From JAAYAN01 sp964437215 (GTDB lineage: Bacteria > Bacteroidota > Ignavibacteria > Ignavibacteriales > Melioribacteraceae), in the NCBI GenBank assembly GCA_964437215.1, contig CAYTFZ010000003.1:17207-81206 (forward strand): a DNA stretch of 64,000 nt, read 5' to 3'. The notes under the pieces were generated by a model, which was not told the DNA's origin, searched no databases, and saw nothing but the letters and a program-made list of their open reading frames with translations. Position 1 is the first letter of the stretch; each line of letters opens with the position of its first letter. The position numbers were made by a program, and so were the translations under genes. Below, piece after piece: positions 16,285 through 25,386 of the stretch.

Positions 16285-17537
16285 TATAATACAAGCTCAA
16301 ATTTTCCAAGTCCGGATTTATCAATAAAAATAAATTTTTTACTTAATTTTTCGTATATCCAGTATTCAAGGGCAAAATTATTTTTAGTAAATGATCTTTG
16401 AATTGAATCTGCCTGACCGTATTTGATAAAAATCAGCCCCCTGTCGCTTAAAGCTCCGTTTCTTTCATCAATAGTACTAAATTCTTTAGCTGCTTTATCA
16501 ACTCTTTGATAAAACAGTTCCATAATTTCATTAAATTTTGTAGCAGTGTCAGGGTCAAATTTTTTCCAATATAGATATAGCAGTTCTTTACCGCTGAAAT
16601 TTTCCTTTAATTTATCAATTTCTTCTTTTCCTTGAATTTTAGATAATATTTTTATTGCAAAATCAGTGTCCTTTAATGATCGCGGCTTATTTTCCCATTC
16701 AATAAAATCATTACATTTTTTTAATATTTTGTCATTAACCGAAATTTCAATCTTCACAAAACCTTCATCAAGCCTTTCTAATCCGTCTGTAATCGAAAAA
16801 AGTCCGAATTTCCCATTCTCTTCTAACTTAGTCTTAATTTTGTTGTTATCATCAAAAATAAGAAGATTTGATAAATATCTTACTTTACAAACTGATTTAA
16901 TTACTTGTTTATCTTTTTGAGAAATTGTGATAGTAACTGTATCGGGCAAGTTTTTTGTTTTAGGGATAATTAAGCTGAATTTATCTTTTGAAAACGGTAT
17001 GGAATTTTCGTTCTTAAGAATTAGAACATTATTTAAGGAGTCGTAATAATCCACAACAAATGGTTTTAGGAAATATTCAGAATTATCAGAAACCGATATT
17101 TCAGATTCGGATGGAATTAGACGTTTATTTTGTACATCAATAGAAGATTTAATAACATATTTACCTACTTGTAATAAGAAATTAACAACACCTTGCAGAT
17201 AATTATCTCGCGATTCTGTAATTTCAAAATTATCTGCCCAGGCAATTTGTGAGAAAGACTGTCTGCTTATTTCTTTAGTTTCCGAATTAACAACATCAAA
17301 AATGATTAAAATATCAGATGAATATCTTCTTCCGTTTTTTTCAAAAATAAGTTTATCATAACTTATCTTAAAAGATAAATAAAGATTATAATAAGCAGAA
17401 TCTGCCGGAATTATTTGCGTTTCAAATACAACTAAATTTTCTTTGAAGCTGTCGTCATTCCTGTTAGATGACTGCGGTATAATAAGTCCGGCAAATATAA
17501 ATAATATTAAAAATATTCTGAAGATTTGAAACTTCAT
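16284..17537 (-). CDS. GWxTD domain-containing secreted protein
   Basis: A 417-residue protein with a signal peptide (FRIFLILFIFAGLIIPQS) and a long beta-rich middle. The C-terminal domain matches the GWxTD family: Y-x-x-R-V-D-K-A-A-K-E-F, then G-A-L-S-D-R-G-L-I-F-I-K-Y-G-Q-A-D. GWxTD proteins are frequent in Bacteroidota, Ignavibacteria and Acidobacteria, with no known biochemical function. It lies 4 bp after rho. Confidence 0.78.
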   Translation of the reverse strand: MKFQIFRIFLILFIFAGLIIPQSSNRNDDSFKENLVVFETQIIPADSAYYNLYLSFKISYDKLIFEKNGRRYSSDILIIFDVVNSETKEISRQSFSQIAWADNFEITESRDNYLQGVVNFLLQVGKYVIKSSIDVQNKRLIPSESEISVSDNSEYFLKPFVVDYYDSLNNVLILKNENSIPFSKDKFSLIIPKTKNLPDTVTITISQKDKQVIKSVCKVRYLSNLLIFDDNNKIKTKLEENGKFGLFSITDGLERLDEGFVKIEISVNDKILKKCNDFIEWENKPRSLKDTDFAIKILSKIQGKEEIDKLKENFSGKELLYLYWKKFDPDTATKFNEIMELFYQRVDKAAKEFSTIDERNGALSDRGLIFIKYGQADSIQRSFTKNNFALEYWIYEKLSKKFIFIDKSGLGKFELVL

Positions 17538-17541
17538 AATA

Positions 17542-18795
17542 TCAGCTGTTCATATTTATTAGAAAATCCTTATTGGATTTTGTGCCTCTCATTTTATCAA
17601 GAATAAATTCCATAGCCTCAACAGAATCGTATTCAGCTAATATTTTTCTCAAAATCCATATTCTGTTAAGAACATCATCTTTCAATAATAGTTCTTCTTT
17701 ACGAGTACCTGATTTATTAACATTAATAGCAGGGAAAATACGTCTGTCTGCAAGATCTCTGTCGAGAACCAATTCCATATTACCGGTTCCCTTAAATTCT
17801 TCAAATATAACTTCATCCATTCTGCTGCCCGTTTCAATAAGAGCTGTAGCAATTATTGTAAGACTTCCGCCGTCTTCAGTGTTTCTTGCGGCTCCGAAAA
17901 ATCTTGTAGGCTTTTGTAATGCATTCGAATCAACGCCTCCCGAAAGTATTCTTCCGCTGTGAGGAATTACTGTGTTATGCGCACGCGCAAGACGTGTAAT
18001 ACTGTCTAACAGAATAACAACATCTTCTTTAGCTTCAACCATTCTTTTTGCTTTTTCAATAACCATATTTGCAACCTGAACGTGTCTTTCAGCAGGCTCA
18101 TCAAAAGTAGATGCAATAACTTCTGCCTGAACAGAACGCTGCATATCAGTAACTTCTTCGGGACGTTCATCTATCAAAAGCATTATAAGTTTAATTTCCG
18201 GATGGTTTCTCGTTATTGAGTTGGCTATTTTCTGAAGAAGAATTGTTTTACCGCTTTTTGGAGGGGATACTATTAAACCTCTCTGCCCTTTTCCGATAGG
18301 AGATAATAAATCCATAATTCGCATCGAGTGTTCGCCGGGAGCTGATTCTAAACTGATTTTTTTTGTAGGATAAAGAGGAGTTAAATCATCGAACTGAGTC
18401 CTTTCCTTTATTTGATCAGGATCTTTTCCGTTTACAGCCTCAACCCGCAAGAGGGCAAAAAATCTTTCTCCTTCTTTTGGCGGTCTTACCTGCCCGCTCA
18501 CAAAATCTCCGGTACGGAGTCCGAATCTTTTAATTTGTGAAGGTGATACATAAATATCATCCGGAGAAGGCAGATAATTATAATCGGAGGATCTTAAAAA
18601 TCCGTAACCATCTGATAAAGCTTCAAGAACTCCGCGGGAAAATGTAAGCCCGTCCTTTTTAGTCTGCTCTTCCAGAATTTTAAATATCAATTCTTGTTTT
18701 CTTAATTCAGTATATCCCTGAATATTTAAGTCTTTTGCTATTTCATATAAATCTACAATTTTTTTCGATTGGAGTTGAGAAATATCCATCGGCAT
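17542..18795 (-). CDS. rho: Transcription termination factor Rho
   Basis: Hexameric RNA-dependent ATPase that ends transcription. An N-terminal Rho_N helical domain and a cold-shock-like RNA-binding domain (G-F-L-R-S, then D-D-I-Y-V-S-P-S-Q-I-K-R-F) are present. The ATPase core has Walker A S-P-P-K-S-G-K-T, L-L-I-D-E-R-P-E-E-V-T-D, and the Q- and R-loop region around S-R-I-L-S-G-G-V-D. Length 417 is standard without an insertion. It is the first gene of the rho-GWxTD-pdxA-methyltransferase-ftsE series. Confidence 0.97.
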   Translation of the reverse strand: MPMDISQLQSKKIVDLYEIAKDLNIQGYTELRKQELIFKILEEQTKKDGLTFSRGVLEALSDGYGFLRSSDYNYLPSPDDIYVSPSQIKRFGLRTGDFVSGQVRPPKEGERFFALLRVEAVNGKDPDQIKERTQFDDLTPLYPTKKISLESAPGEHSMRIMDLLSPIGKGQRGLIVSPPKSGKTILLQKIANSITRNHPEIKLIMLLIDERPEEVTDMQRSVQAEVIASTFDEPAERHVQVANMVIEKAKRMVEAKEDVVILLDSITRLARAHNTVIPHSGRILSGGVDSNALQKPTRFFGAARNTEDGGSLTIIATALIETGSRMDEVIFEEFKGTGNMELVLDRDLADRRIFPAINVNKSGTRKEELLLKDDVLNRIWILRKILAEYDSVEAMEFILDKMRGTKSNKDFLINMNS

Positions 18796-18951
18796 ATTTA
18801 TGTACCTGTTTTTGTTTAAAATATATTGTTTAATTGTTTATGGTTTAACAAGATCAGTTAACCGGGGCCTATTATTTTTTGATTTTAACTAGAACTTCCT
18901 TTGATTGGAACAAGAGGAACATCGCAAAATTACCTTTCAAATTATTTAATG

Positions 18952-20217
18952 TCAAGTAAAATCTTTCAATATTAATTTTTCTTTTATCGAACCGAGCATA
19001 TAAATGCTGCCTAATACCACCATACACTCGTTTTTACCCGTTTTTATAAAGTTTGAAATAACTATATCAGGATTTTCTTCATTGCTTGATTTTAAATCCA
19101 TATTATCGGTCACTTCTAAAAATTCTTTATAATTTAATGCTCTTTCGTTATCTATTCGTGTAAAAATAATTTCGTCGAAATATTCTTTTAATAAAACCAT
19201 CATATTTCTGATGTTTTTATCTTTCATAGCTCCAAAAATCAAATAACATTTATCATAACTCAGGAATTCCTTTCCGAATTCTGTTAAAAAAGCATTAATA
19301 CCTTCTTCGTTATGTGCAGAATCGAATATTACTTTAGGATATTTGTTAAATATTTCATATCTGCCTTGAATGCCAGAATTTTTTATTGTATTATCTAAAC
19401 CTTTTAGAATTATATCGTTATTATTAATATTTAATATTTTATTTAGCGTAAGAACAGCTAATGCCGCATTGTATTTTTGATGTTTCCCGCAGAGTGGGAG
19501 TTTTTCTATAGTAAATTCATTTTTACTTATTTTTAATATAAGGTTATCATCATTATTATATATAAAATCTGGTAATTCATATAAATCTGCTGATTTTTCC
19601 GATACTTTATTCTTAATGACATTAATCGCTGCATCGGGAAGAAGCCCTGTAAACACTTTCCCGTTTTGTTTTATAATTCCTGCTTTTTCTCTGGCAATGT
19701 GTTCAATAGAATTTCCCAATATATTCTGATGCTCAAGGCTTATTGTTGTTATAACCGATGCAAGTGGATTAATAATATTAGTTGCATCAAGTCTTCCGCC
19801 TAAACCTGTTTCAATAACTGCATAATCAACTTTTTCGGAATTAAAATATTCGAATGCCAAAGCTGTAGTAATTTCAAAAAAAGTAACACTGTTATTGACT
19901 ATGTAATTATGATTATTTGTCAGAAAGTCAGCGATAAAATCATTATTTATCATCTCTCCGTTTATTCTTATCCGTTCGTTAAATTTAACAAAATGCGGAG
20001 ATGTATATAATCCTGTCTTAAAACCAGCTTCTCGTAATATGCTTGCCATAAAAGAAGCTGTACTTCCCTTTCCGTTTGAACCGGCAATGTGAATACATTT
20101 TAAATTATTTTGAGGATTGCCAAGATGATTCATTAGATTGGTAATACTTTCCAATCCAAGCTTTATGCTGAATTGGTGAAGCGAATAGATTTTTTCAAGT
20201 GCTTCTTGTATGTCCAT
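18952..20217 (-). CDS. folC: Bifunctional folylpolyglutamate synthase / dihydrofolate synthase
   Basis: Adds glutamate to folates, and in many bacteria also makes dihydrofolate. The Mur-ligase-fold motifs are seen: P-loop G-S-N-G-K-G-S-T, T-S-P-H-F-V-K-F-N-E-R-I-R-I-N-G, E-T-G-L-G-G-R-L-D-A-T-N, and F-D-S-A-H-N. Length 421 is typical. It starts 1 bp after the pyrD stop, the last gene of the alr-to-folC series. Confidence 0.94.
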   Translation of the reverse strand: MDIQEALEKIYSLHQFSIKLGLESITNLMNHLGNPQNNLKCIHIAGSNGKGSTASFMASILREAGFKTGLYTSPHFVKFNERIRINGEMINNDFIADFLTNNHNYIVNNSVTFFEITTALAFEYFNSEKVDYAVIETGLGGRLDATNIINPLASVITTISLEHQNILGNSIEHIAREKAGIIKQNGKVFTGLLPDAAINVIKNKVSEKSADLYELPDFIYNNDDNLILKISKNEFTIEKLPLCGKHQKYNAALAVLTLNKILNINNNDIILKGLDNTIKNSGIQGRYEIFNKYPKVIFDSAHNEEGINAFLTEFGKEFLSYDKCYLIFGAMKDKNIRNMMVLLKEYFDEIIFTRIDNERALNYKEFLEVTDNMDLKSSNEENPDIVISNFIKTGKNECMVVLGSIYMLGSIKEKLILKDFT

Positions 20218-20218
20218 T

Positions 20219-21130
20219 TTATAGAATATACGAAGCAGTCAATTCGGAGATATTATTAATTTTCATCTCTTCGCAGTATTTTTTTAACCCTTCAATAATC
20301 TCAATTCCTGCATTCGGATTAATAAAATTAACAGTGCCTAACTCAAAAGCCGATGCTCCGGCTATCATAAACTCAACTGCATCTTTCCAGCACATAATTC
20401 CGCCTATGCCGATAATAGGTATATCAACATTTCTGCTGATTTCAAGCACTTTTGCTAATGCCACCGGTTTAATTGCCGGACCCGATAACCCTCCGGTAAT
20501 GTTTTTTATTACAGGTTTTCGTGTGTAAATATTAAATGCAGTTCCAACCAATGTATTTATAGCCGATACAGCATCTGCACCTTCTTTTTTTGCCACTGCT
20601 GCAAACTGACTTATAGAGGCCGTATTCGGTGAAAGTTTAATTATCAAAGTTTTATTAGTTACGGCTCTTACTTTTTCTGTAATTTTACCAACTGCTTCAG
20701 GGTTATTTCCAAATACAAGTCCGCCTTCTTTAACATTAGGACACGAAACATTTATTTCAAAACCTTTTACTGTATCTTGCTCTTCAAGTATTTTTACACA
20801 CTCAACATATTCTTCGATGCTGCTTGCAGCTATATTACAAATTAAAGTACTGTTCACTTTTTGTAAAAAAGGGATTTTTTCTTCAATAAATTTTTCTATA
20901 CCTACATTAGCCAATCCAATCGCATTAAGCATTCCAGAGGAAGTTTCCATTATTCTGCGTGGAGGATTTCCCTTCCGTGGTTTCAATGATACAGATTTTG
21001 TTACAATTGCTCCTATTTTACTAAGATCAGTAAAATTAGAGATTTCATTTCCGTAACCAACAGTTCCCGATGCAAGCATTACAGGGTTTTGCAATTTGAG
21101 TTTGCCTATTTTTACGCTTAAATCTATCAT
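20219..21130 (-). CDS. pyrD: Dihydroorotate dehydrogenase B (NAD+), catalytic subunit
   Basis: Oxidises dihydroorotate to orotate in pyrimidine synthesis. Class 1B features are the FMN-binding N-terminus (L-Q-N-P-V-M-L-A-S-G-T), I-N-V-S-C-P-N-V with the catalytic Cys, K-L-S-P-N, and I-G-I-G-G-I. At 303 residues it matches class 1B and pairs with the adjacent PyrK electron-transfer subunit, whose stop overlaps this ATG by 4 bp. Confidence 0.95.
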   Translation of the reverse strand: MIDLSVKIGKLKLQNPVMLASGTVGYGNEISNFTDLSKIGAIVTKSVSLKPRKGNPPRRIMETSSGMLNAIGLANVGIEKFIEEKIPFLQKVNSTLICNIAASSIEEYVECVKILEEQDTVKGFEINVSCPNVKEGGLVFGNNPEAVGKITEKVRAVTNKTLIIKLSPNTASISQFAAVAKKEGADAVSAINTLVGTAFNIYTRKPVIKNITGGLSGPAIKPVALAKVLEISRNVDIPIIGIGGIMCWKDAVEFMIAGASAFELGTVNFINPNAGIEIIEGLKKYCEEMKINNISELTASYIL

Positions 21131-21885
21131 AACTTAACTTCCTTTGCATCAAAAACAGGTCCGTCAATACATACCAATTTATATTTATCTTCTTCTTCAG
21201 CAGATTCGATATTGCAGCCTTGACAAATACCAAAACCGCAAGCCATCGCACATTCCGTCGATAACTGGCAATTTATTTTATATTGTAAAGATAAATCTTG
21301 AACTGCTTTAAGCATTGGTGTTGGTCCGCACGAAAAAATCACAGTATTATCCAAATCAATTTCATCTATGTACCTTTTAAATGATTCAACAACATTTCCT
21401 TTAAAACCAACTGATCCGTTATCTGTTGAGATAATGCAGTTTTCCAATCCGTGAGTAATAATCTCCTTTTCGGAACGGCCTCCGATAAACGAATATATTC
21501 GTTTGTTTTTTAACTTCTTAGTTAGAAAAGGAAATGGCGCTGCACCCAATCCGCCAGCAATTATTACCGCTGATTCAAATTCCCCTTCGAAATTAAAACC
21601 ATTTCCCAAAGGTCCTAAAATGTTTACTGTTTCACCGTTCTGTTTACTAGAAAGAAGTTTTGTCCCTTCTCCAGCCACATTAAACATAAAATAAATATAT
21701 TCTCCTTCAACATCCGAAATGCTGAATGGACGGCGTAACAAGGGGAAATTACAATCAGATACTTTTATATTACAGAATTGTCCAGGTTTTGCGGATTCTG
21801 CAATTCCCGGTGAATGAATTTTTATCAGATTTATATTATCCTGTAATTTAATTATTTCAGATACTGTGCTGTTATATATTTTCAA
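21127..21885 (-). CDS. pyrK: Dihydroorotate dehydrogenase B, electron transfer subunit
   Basis: Passes electrons from PyrD to NAD+ through FAD and a [2Fe-2S] cluster. The FAD-binding R-R-P-F-S-I-S and the NAD-binding G-G-L-G-A-A-P-F are present. The cluster ligands lie in C-A-M-A-C-G-F-G-I-C-Q-G-C, with a further Cys near the C-terminus. Length 252 is typical. Confidence 0.95.
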   Translation of the reverse strand: MKIYNSTVSEIIKLQDNINLIKIHSPGIAESAKPGQFCNIKVSDCNFPLLRRPFSISDVEGEYIYFMFNVAGEGTKLLSSKQNGETVNILGPLGNGFNFEGEFESAVIIAGGLGAAPFPFLTKKLKNKRIYSFIGGRSEKEIITHGLENCIISTDNGSVGFKGNVVESFKRYIDEIDLDNTVIFSCGPTPMLKAVQDLSLQYKINCQLSTECAMACGFGICQGCNIESAEEEDKYKLVCIDGPVFDAKEVKL

Positions 21886-21916
21886 TCGTACTATTCTCTT
21901 TATTGTTAAATATTAA

Positions 21917-22984
21917 TTAAAAAAGGTCAGTCTTATTATTCAGCTTAAGATGATCTACAACAAGTTTTACATCTTGCGCATTTTCTCTGTTACAAATAAG
22001 CAGTGATTCAGGCGTATCAATTACTATTAAATTTTGCGCACCTATTACTGCGGTGAATTTACCATCGGAAAAAATGTATGAGTCCGATGTTTTTTCAGTA
22101 TATATGTTTCCAGATATGAAATTGTTAAGTTTATCTTTTGGCGACAACTGATAGACTGCTTCCCAGCTGCCCACATCATTCCAATCAAATATACCTTTTA
22201 TCAGATAAACAGAATTTGATTTTTCCATAATTCCATAATCTATTGAAATGCTTTTTAATTGTCCGTAAACCTGAATTAATGTTTCTGAAAATTTTTCTGT
22301 ACCTATAACTTCTTTTATCTCCAGTATTCCTTCGTAGAGTTCTGGCATATATTTACGGATTTCATTGATAATAAAATCAACTTTCCAGATAAACATTCCT
22401 GCATTCCAGAAAAAATCTCCAGCATCAACAAATCTTTCTGCAGTTGCTTTATTAGGTTTTTCAGCAAATGTTAGAACTTTGTATACATTTTCGCTTACAC
22501 TATTTTCGCTAATTTGAATGTAGCCATAACCTGTTTCGGGGCGAGAAGGTTGAATTCCTATCGTACATAATGAATTCTTTGAGGAAGCAAATTTTGCTGC
22601 TGTTAAAATTGTTGATTGAAATTTCTCAGTATCCGGTATAAGATGATCAGCGGGTAAAACAACCATTACTGCATCCGGATTTCGTTTTTGAACTATTACC
22701 GACGCTAGACCGATACAAGGAGCAGTATTTTTCCCGAAAGGTTCATCAATAATATTTTCAACCGGAATATCAGGAAGCTGCTGTTTAACCATCGGTTTCT
22801 GCGTTCTATTTGTAATAATTAGTATGTTTTCTTTTTTTACTATTCCTTCAAGTCTGTTTACAGTATCTTGGATCATTGTATTTTTTCCGAAAATCTGTAA
22901 AAGCTGTTTTGGTTTTTTTTCTTTGCTGCGAGGCCAGAATCTCGATCCAACTCCGCCTGCCATTATTACTGCATAAATTTCCAT
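21917..22984 (-). CDS. manC: Mannose-1-phosphate guanylyltransferase
   Basis: Makes GDP-mannose for envelope glycans. The nucleotidyltransferase signature A-G-G-V-G-S-R-F-W-P-R-S is at residues 9-20, then F-G-K-N-T-A-P-C-I and F-A-E-K-P. Length 355 corresponds to the pyrophosphorylase domain alone, without a fused isomerase domain. Its ATG shares a base with the stop of the upstream unknown gene (TAATG). It could supply the GT2/barrel genes at 3600-5981, but that is inference. Confidence 0.92.
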   Translation of the reverse strand: MEIYAVIMAGGVGSRFWPRSKEKKPKQLLQIFGKNTMIQDTVNRLEGIVKKENILIITNRTQKPMVKQQLPDIPVENIIDEPFGKNTAPCIGLASVIVQKRNPDAVMVVLPADHLIPDTEKFQSTILTAAKFASSKNSLCTIGIQPSRPETGYGYIQISENSVSENVYKVLTFAEKPNKATAERFVDAGDFFWNAGMFIWKVDFIINEIRKYMPELYEGILEIKEVIGTEKFSETLIQVYGQLKSISIDYGIMEKSNSVYLIKGIFDWNDVGSWEAVYQLSPKDKLNNFISGNIYTEKTSDSYIFSDGKFTAVIGAQNLIVIDTPESLLICNRENAQDVKLVVDHLKLNNKTDLF

Positions 22985-23808
22985 TATTTAATTTCCTCCT
23001 TTAAAGCATTAATCCTTTCACCAAAAATTTCTGCTTTATTTAAATACCCTGTAATATCAACTTCTTTTCCTCTTACTACAGCTACAATTACAATCAAGCA
23101 AGCCCGTATTCCCTCAATTACCGGAGCTATAGCTAGTATTTTTTTTTCTCGTAGTTGGTTAATTGCTTTGCTTGTAATAGTATGCATATCAGCAATCAGC
23201 GAAAAACCCGACTGCCGGCTTAAATCTGCATTTTTTAAAAATTTTACTTCAAAATATTCCAATTCTTCATCCGAATATTCATTTGTATTTAATCTTTTTA
23301 ATAATGGGTCAATCTCTTTTACGGCTTCTAAAATGACAGATTCGTATTCAGCAAGTTTTAATTGATTGTTTTCTGTCTCTTGTATTATTTTAGATTGATT
23401 ATTATTCTTAGTATTCTCTTTAATTTCATCATTTATTGTTAATTCAATTCCCGAATCTTTGTTTTTCGATTCGTTGATAATTTCAATAACTTTTTGAGGA
23501 GTACAAACATCAAGGGTGTTGCTTAAATCCATAATAATTGAAGCGCTGTGTTCTTTAAAATTATCACTAATTGTAAGATAATCGATATTACCTTTCTGTA
23601 TGAATTGATGAATTTGATCAAGTTTAATTGCTAGTTTCGAAAATTCCGTTCTTCTTTTAAGCCTGTTTATTTCATCGTTTAAATTACTGCATTCTTCAAG
23701 ATGAGATTTTAACAAAGATACAATCTCAATTTTTTCTGTATTAAGCCGCAGATTCTCTGCAGCTGTTGAAATACTTTGAATTAAATATTTTTTTATCAGA
23801 TTCATCAA
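22984..23808 (-). CDS. Unknown alpha-helical / coiled-coil protein
   Basis: I do not recognise this 274-residue protein. It is mostly charged helix: a heptad-like stretch near 40-70 (C-S-N-L-N-D-E-I-N-R-L-K-R-R-T-E-F), an Asn/Lys/Glu-rich linker (about 115-150), and a hydrophobic C-terminal helix containing A-C-L-I-V-I-V-A-V-V. There is no signal peptide and only that one possible membrane segment. It lies between alr and manC, packed to the base with both, so it is certainly translated with them. Confidence 0.6.
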   Translation of the reverse strand: MMNLIKKYLIQSISTAAENLRLNTEKIEIVSLLKSHLEECSNLNDEINRLKRRTEFSKLAIKLDQIHQFIQKGNIDYLTISDNFKEHSASIIMDLSNTLDVCTPQKVIEIINESKNKDSGIELTINDEIKENTKNNNQSKIIQETENNQLKLAEYESVILEAVKEIDPLLKRLNTNEYSDEELEYFEVKFLKNADLSRQSGFSLIADMHTITSKAINQLREKKILAIAPVIEGIRACLIVIVAVVRGKEVDITGYLNKAEIFGERINALKEEIK

Positions 23809-24918
23809 TCAGTTTTTGTAAATTCTTTTTACTCTTTTGCTTATTCCGCACATAACTTCGTAAGGAATTGTTTTCATAATTCTCGTCCAATCCCATACAG
23901 TTACCTTCTGGCTGCCTTGTTCACCTAATAAAACAATATCGTCTCCGGCCTTAATATCGTCAAACCCGATATCGAACATAACGGTATCCATTGTAATTCT
24001 GCCAACTTGACGATATTTTTTCCCGTTTATTATTCCATAGATTTTATTCGATAATTCTCTGTCGTAACCATCAGCATAACCAATCGGAACAATCGCAATG
24101 TTAGTTTCTTGTTTTGCAACATACATTCTGCCGTAACTTACAGATTCACCCTTCAAAATGTTTTTTATTCCGCTAACTTTCGATTTTAAACTCATAACTT
24201 GTTTTAACGGCATTTTCCCGTCAGTTCTTTCGGATGGTGAAACTCCATAAAGGATAATTCCCGGACGAATCATATCAAAAATACTATCTGAAATTTCTAA
24301 AATTGCGCTGCTGTTATTTGCATGAACAACTCCGTAGTTAATACCTGCGGTTTTTAATTCATTTAAAACATTTTTGAACCTATCTAATTGAATGTTCGAA
24401 AAAGATTTATCTTCTTCATCCGCAGTTGCATAATGCGTATAAACCCCGTCAAGAGTAACTCCCGGAATTTCGGTGATTTTTTTAAGGAAATTAACAGCAT
24501 TATAATGTTTTACGCCAATTCTTCCCATGCCTGTATCGATATTTGCTTGAACCCTGATTTCTTTTCCACCGAGACTCTGCAGAATCCTGATGTCATCGTC
24601 AACAGAGACTGTTGGGATAACTTTATATTCAACATAATAATTAACTGTGCTGAAGTTCAGCATGGAAAAATCGAGAATAGGAGTATCAATTTTACAAATC
24701 TGCCGCAATATCATAGCTTCGTCAATAGAAGATACACCGTAATAATCGGGTTTTTGATTTCCTAGCGAATTTAGGGCTGCTACACATTCGGACATACCAT
24801 GTCCGTAAGCATCGGCTTTTACAACTGCAAGTATTTTTTTCCCTTTTGCAATATTTCGTATTTGAAGCAAATTTGATTTCAGGTTTGAAAGATTAATTTC
24901 GGCGTATGTTGGTCGCAT
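23809..24918 (-). CDS. alr: Alanine racemase
   Basis: PLP enzyme interconverting L- and D-alanine for peptidoglycan. The PLP lysine motif A-V-V-K-A-D-A-Y-G-H-G is near the N-terminus, and the catalytic Tyr motif is V-S-Y-G-R-M. I chose ATG 24918 because MRPTYAEINLSNL is the usual family start. An upstream ATG at 24990 would add a 24-residue basic extension, and neither has a clear ribosome-binding site. First gene of the alr-to-folC series. Confidence 0.93.
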   Translation of the reverse strand: MRPTYAEINLSNLKSNLLQIRNIAKGKKILAVVKADAYGHGMSECVAALNSLGNQKPDYYGVSSIDEAMILRQICKIDTPILDFSMLNFSTVNYYVEYKVIPTVSVDDDIRILQSLGGKEIRVQANIDTGMGRIGVKHYNAVNFLKKITEIPGVTLDGVYTHYATADEEDKSFSNIQLDRFKNVLNELKTAGINYGVVHANNSSAILEISDSIFDMIRPGIILYGVSPSERTDGKMPLKQVMSLKSKVSGIKNILKGESVSYGRMYVAKQETNIAIVPIGYADGYDRELSNKIYGIINGKKYRQVGRITMDTVMFDIGFDDIKAGDDIVLLGEQGSQKVTVWDWTRIMKTIPYEVMCGISKRVKRIYKN

Positions 24919-25062
24919 ATAAGATGTATTTAAGATTGTTAAACATTTTTTTCGAGTACTAAATTTAACTATTTTTAACTTCATAGCCACGATTTTATTA
25001 AATATATAAAATAAAATTTATATAATTCGGAATAGAATTTCTTAATAACAATAGGACATATT

Positions 25063-25386
25063 ATGATTGTTACAACAACACCCAATATCGAAGGGAAAAA
25101 AGTATTAAAATATTTAGGACTTGTTTCCGGTGAAGCAATTCTTGGAGCTAATATATTTAAAGATTTTTTTGCCGGAATAAGAGATATTGTCGGCGGAAGA
25201 AGCGAAGCATATGAAAAAGAACTTCGCGAAGCTAAAAACATTGCTATCCGCGAAATGTGCGAGCAGGCAACAGCTCTAGGCGGGAATGCAGTTATTTCAG
25301 TAGATCTCGATTACGAAACTCTCGGTCAGGGTGGAAGTATGCTTATGGTTTCGGCAAGCGGAACTGCTGTTGTTCTTGAAGATTAA
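25063..25386 (+). CDS. UPF0145 (YbjQ-like) protein
   Basis: 107 residues matching the YbjQ/UPF0145 family: M-I-V-T-T-T-P-N-I-E-G, L-G-L-V-S-G-E-A-I-L-G-A-N, a helical middle (A-Y-E-K-E-L-R-E-A), and G-G-N-A-V-I-S-V-D-L-D-Y. The family forms homopentamers and has been called heavy-metal-binding without firm proof. The stop overlaps that of the convergent signalling gene by 4 bp. Confidence 0.88.
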   Translation: MIVTTTPNIEGKKVLKYLGLVSGEAILGANIFKDFFAGIRDIVGGRSEAYEKELREAKNIAIREMCEQATALGGNAVISVDLDYETLGQGGSMLMVSASGTAVVLED

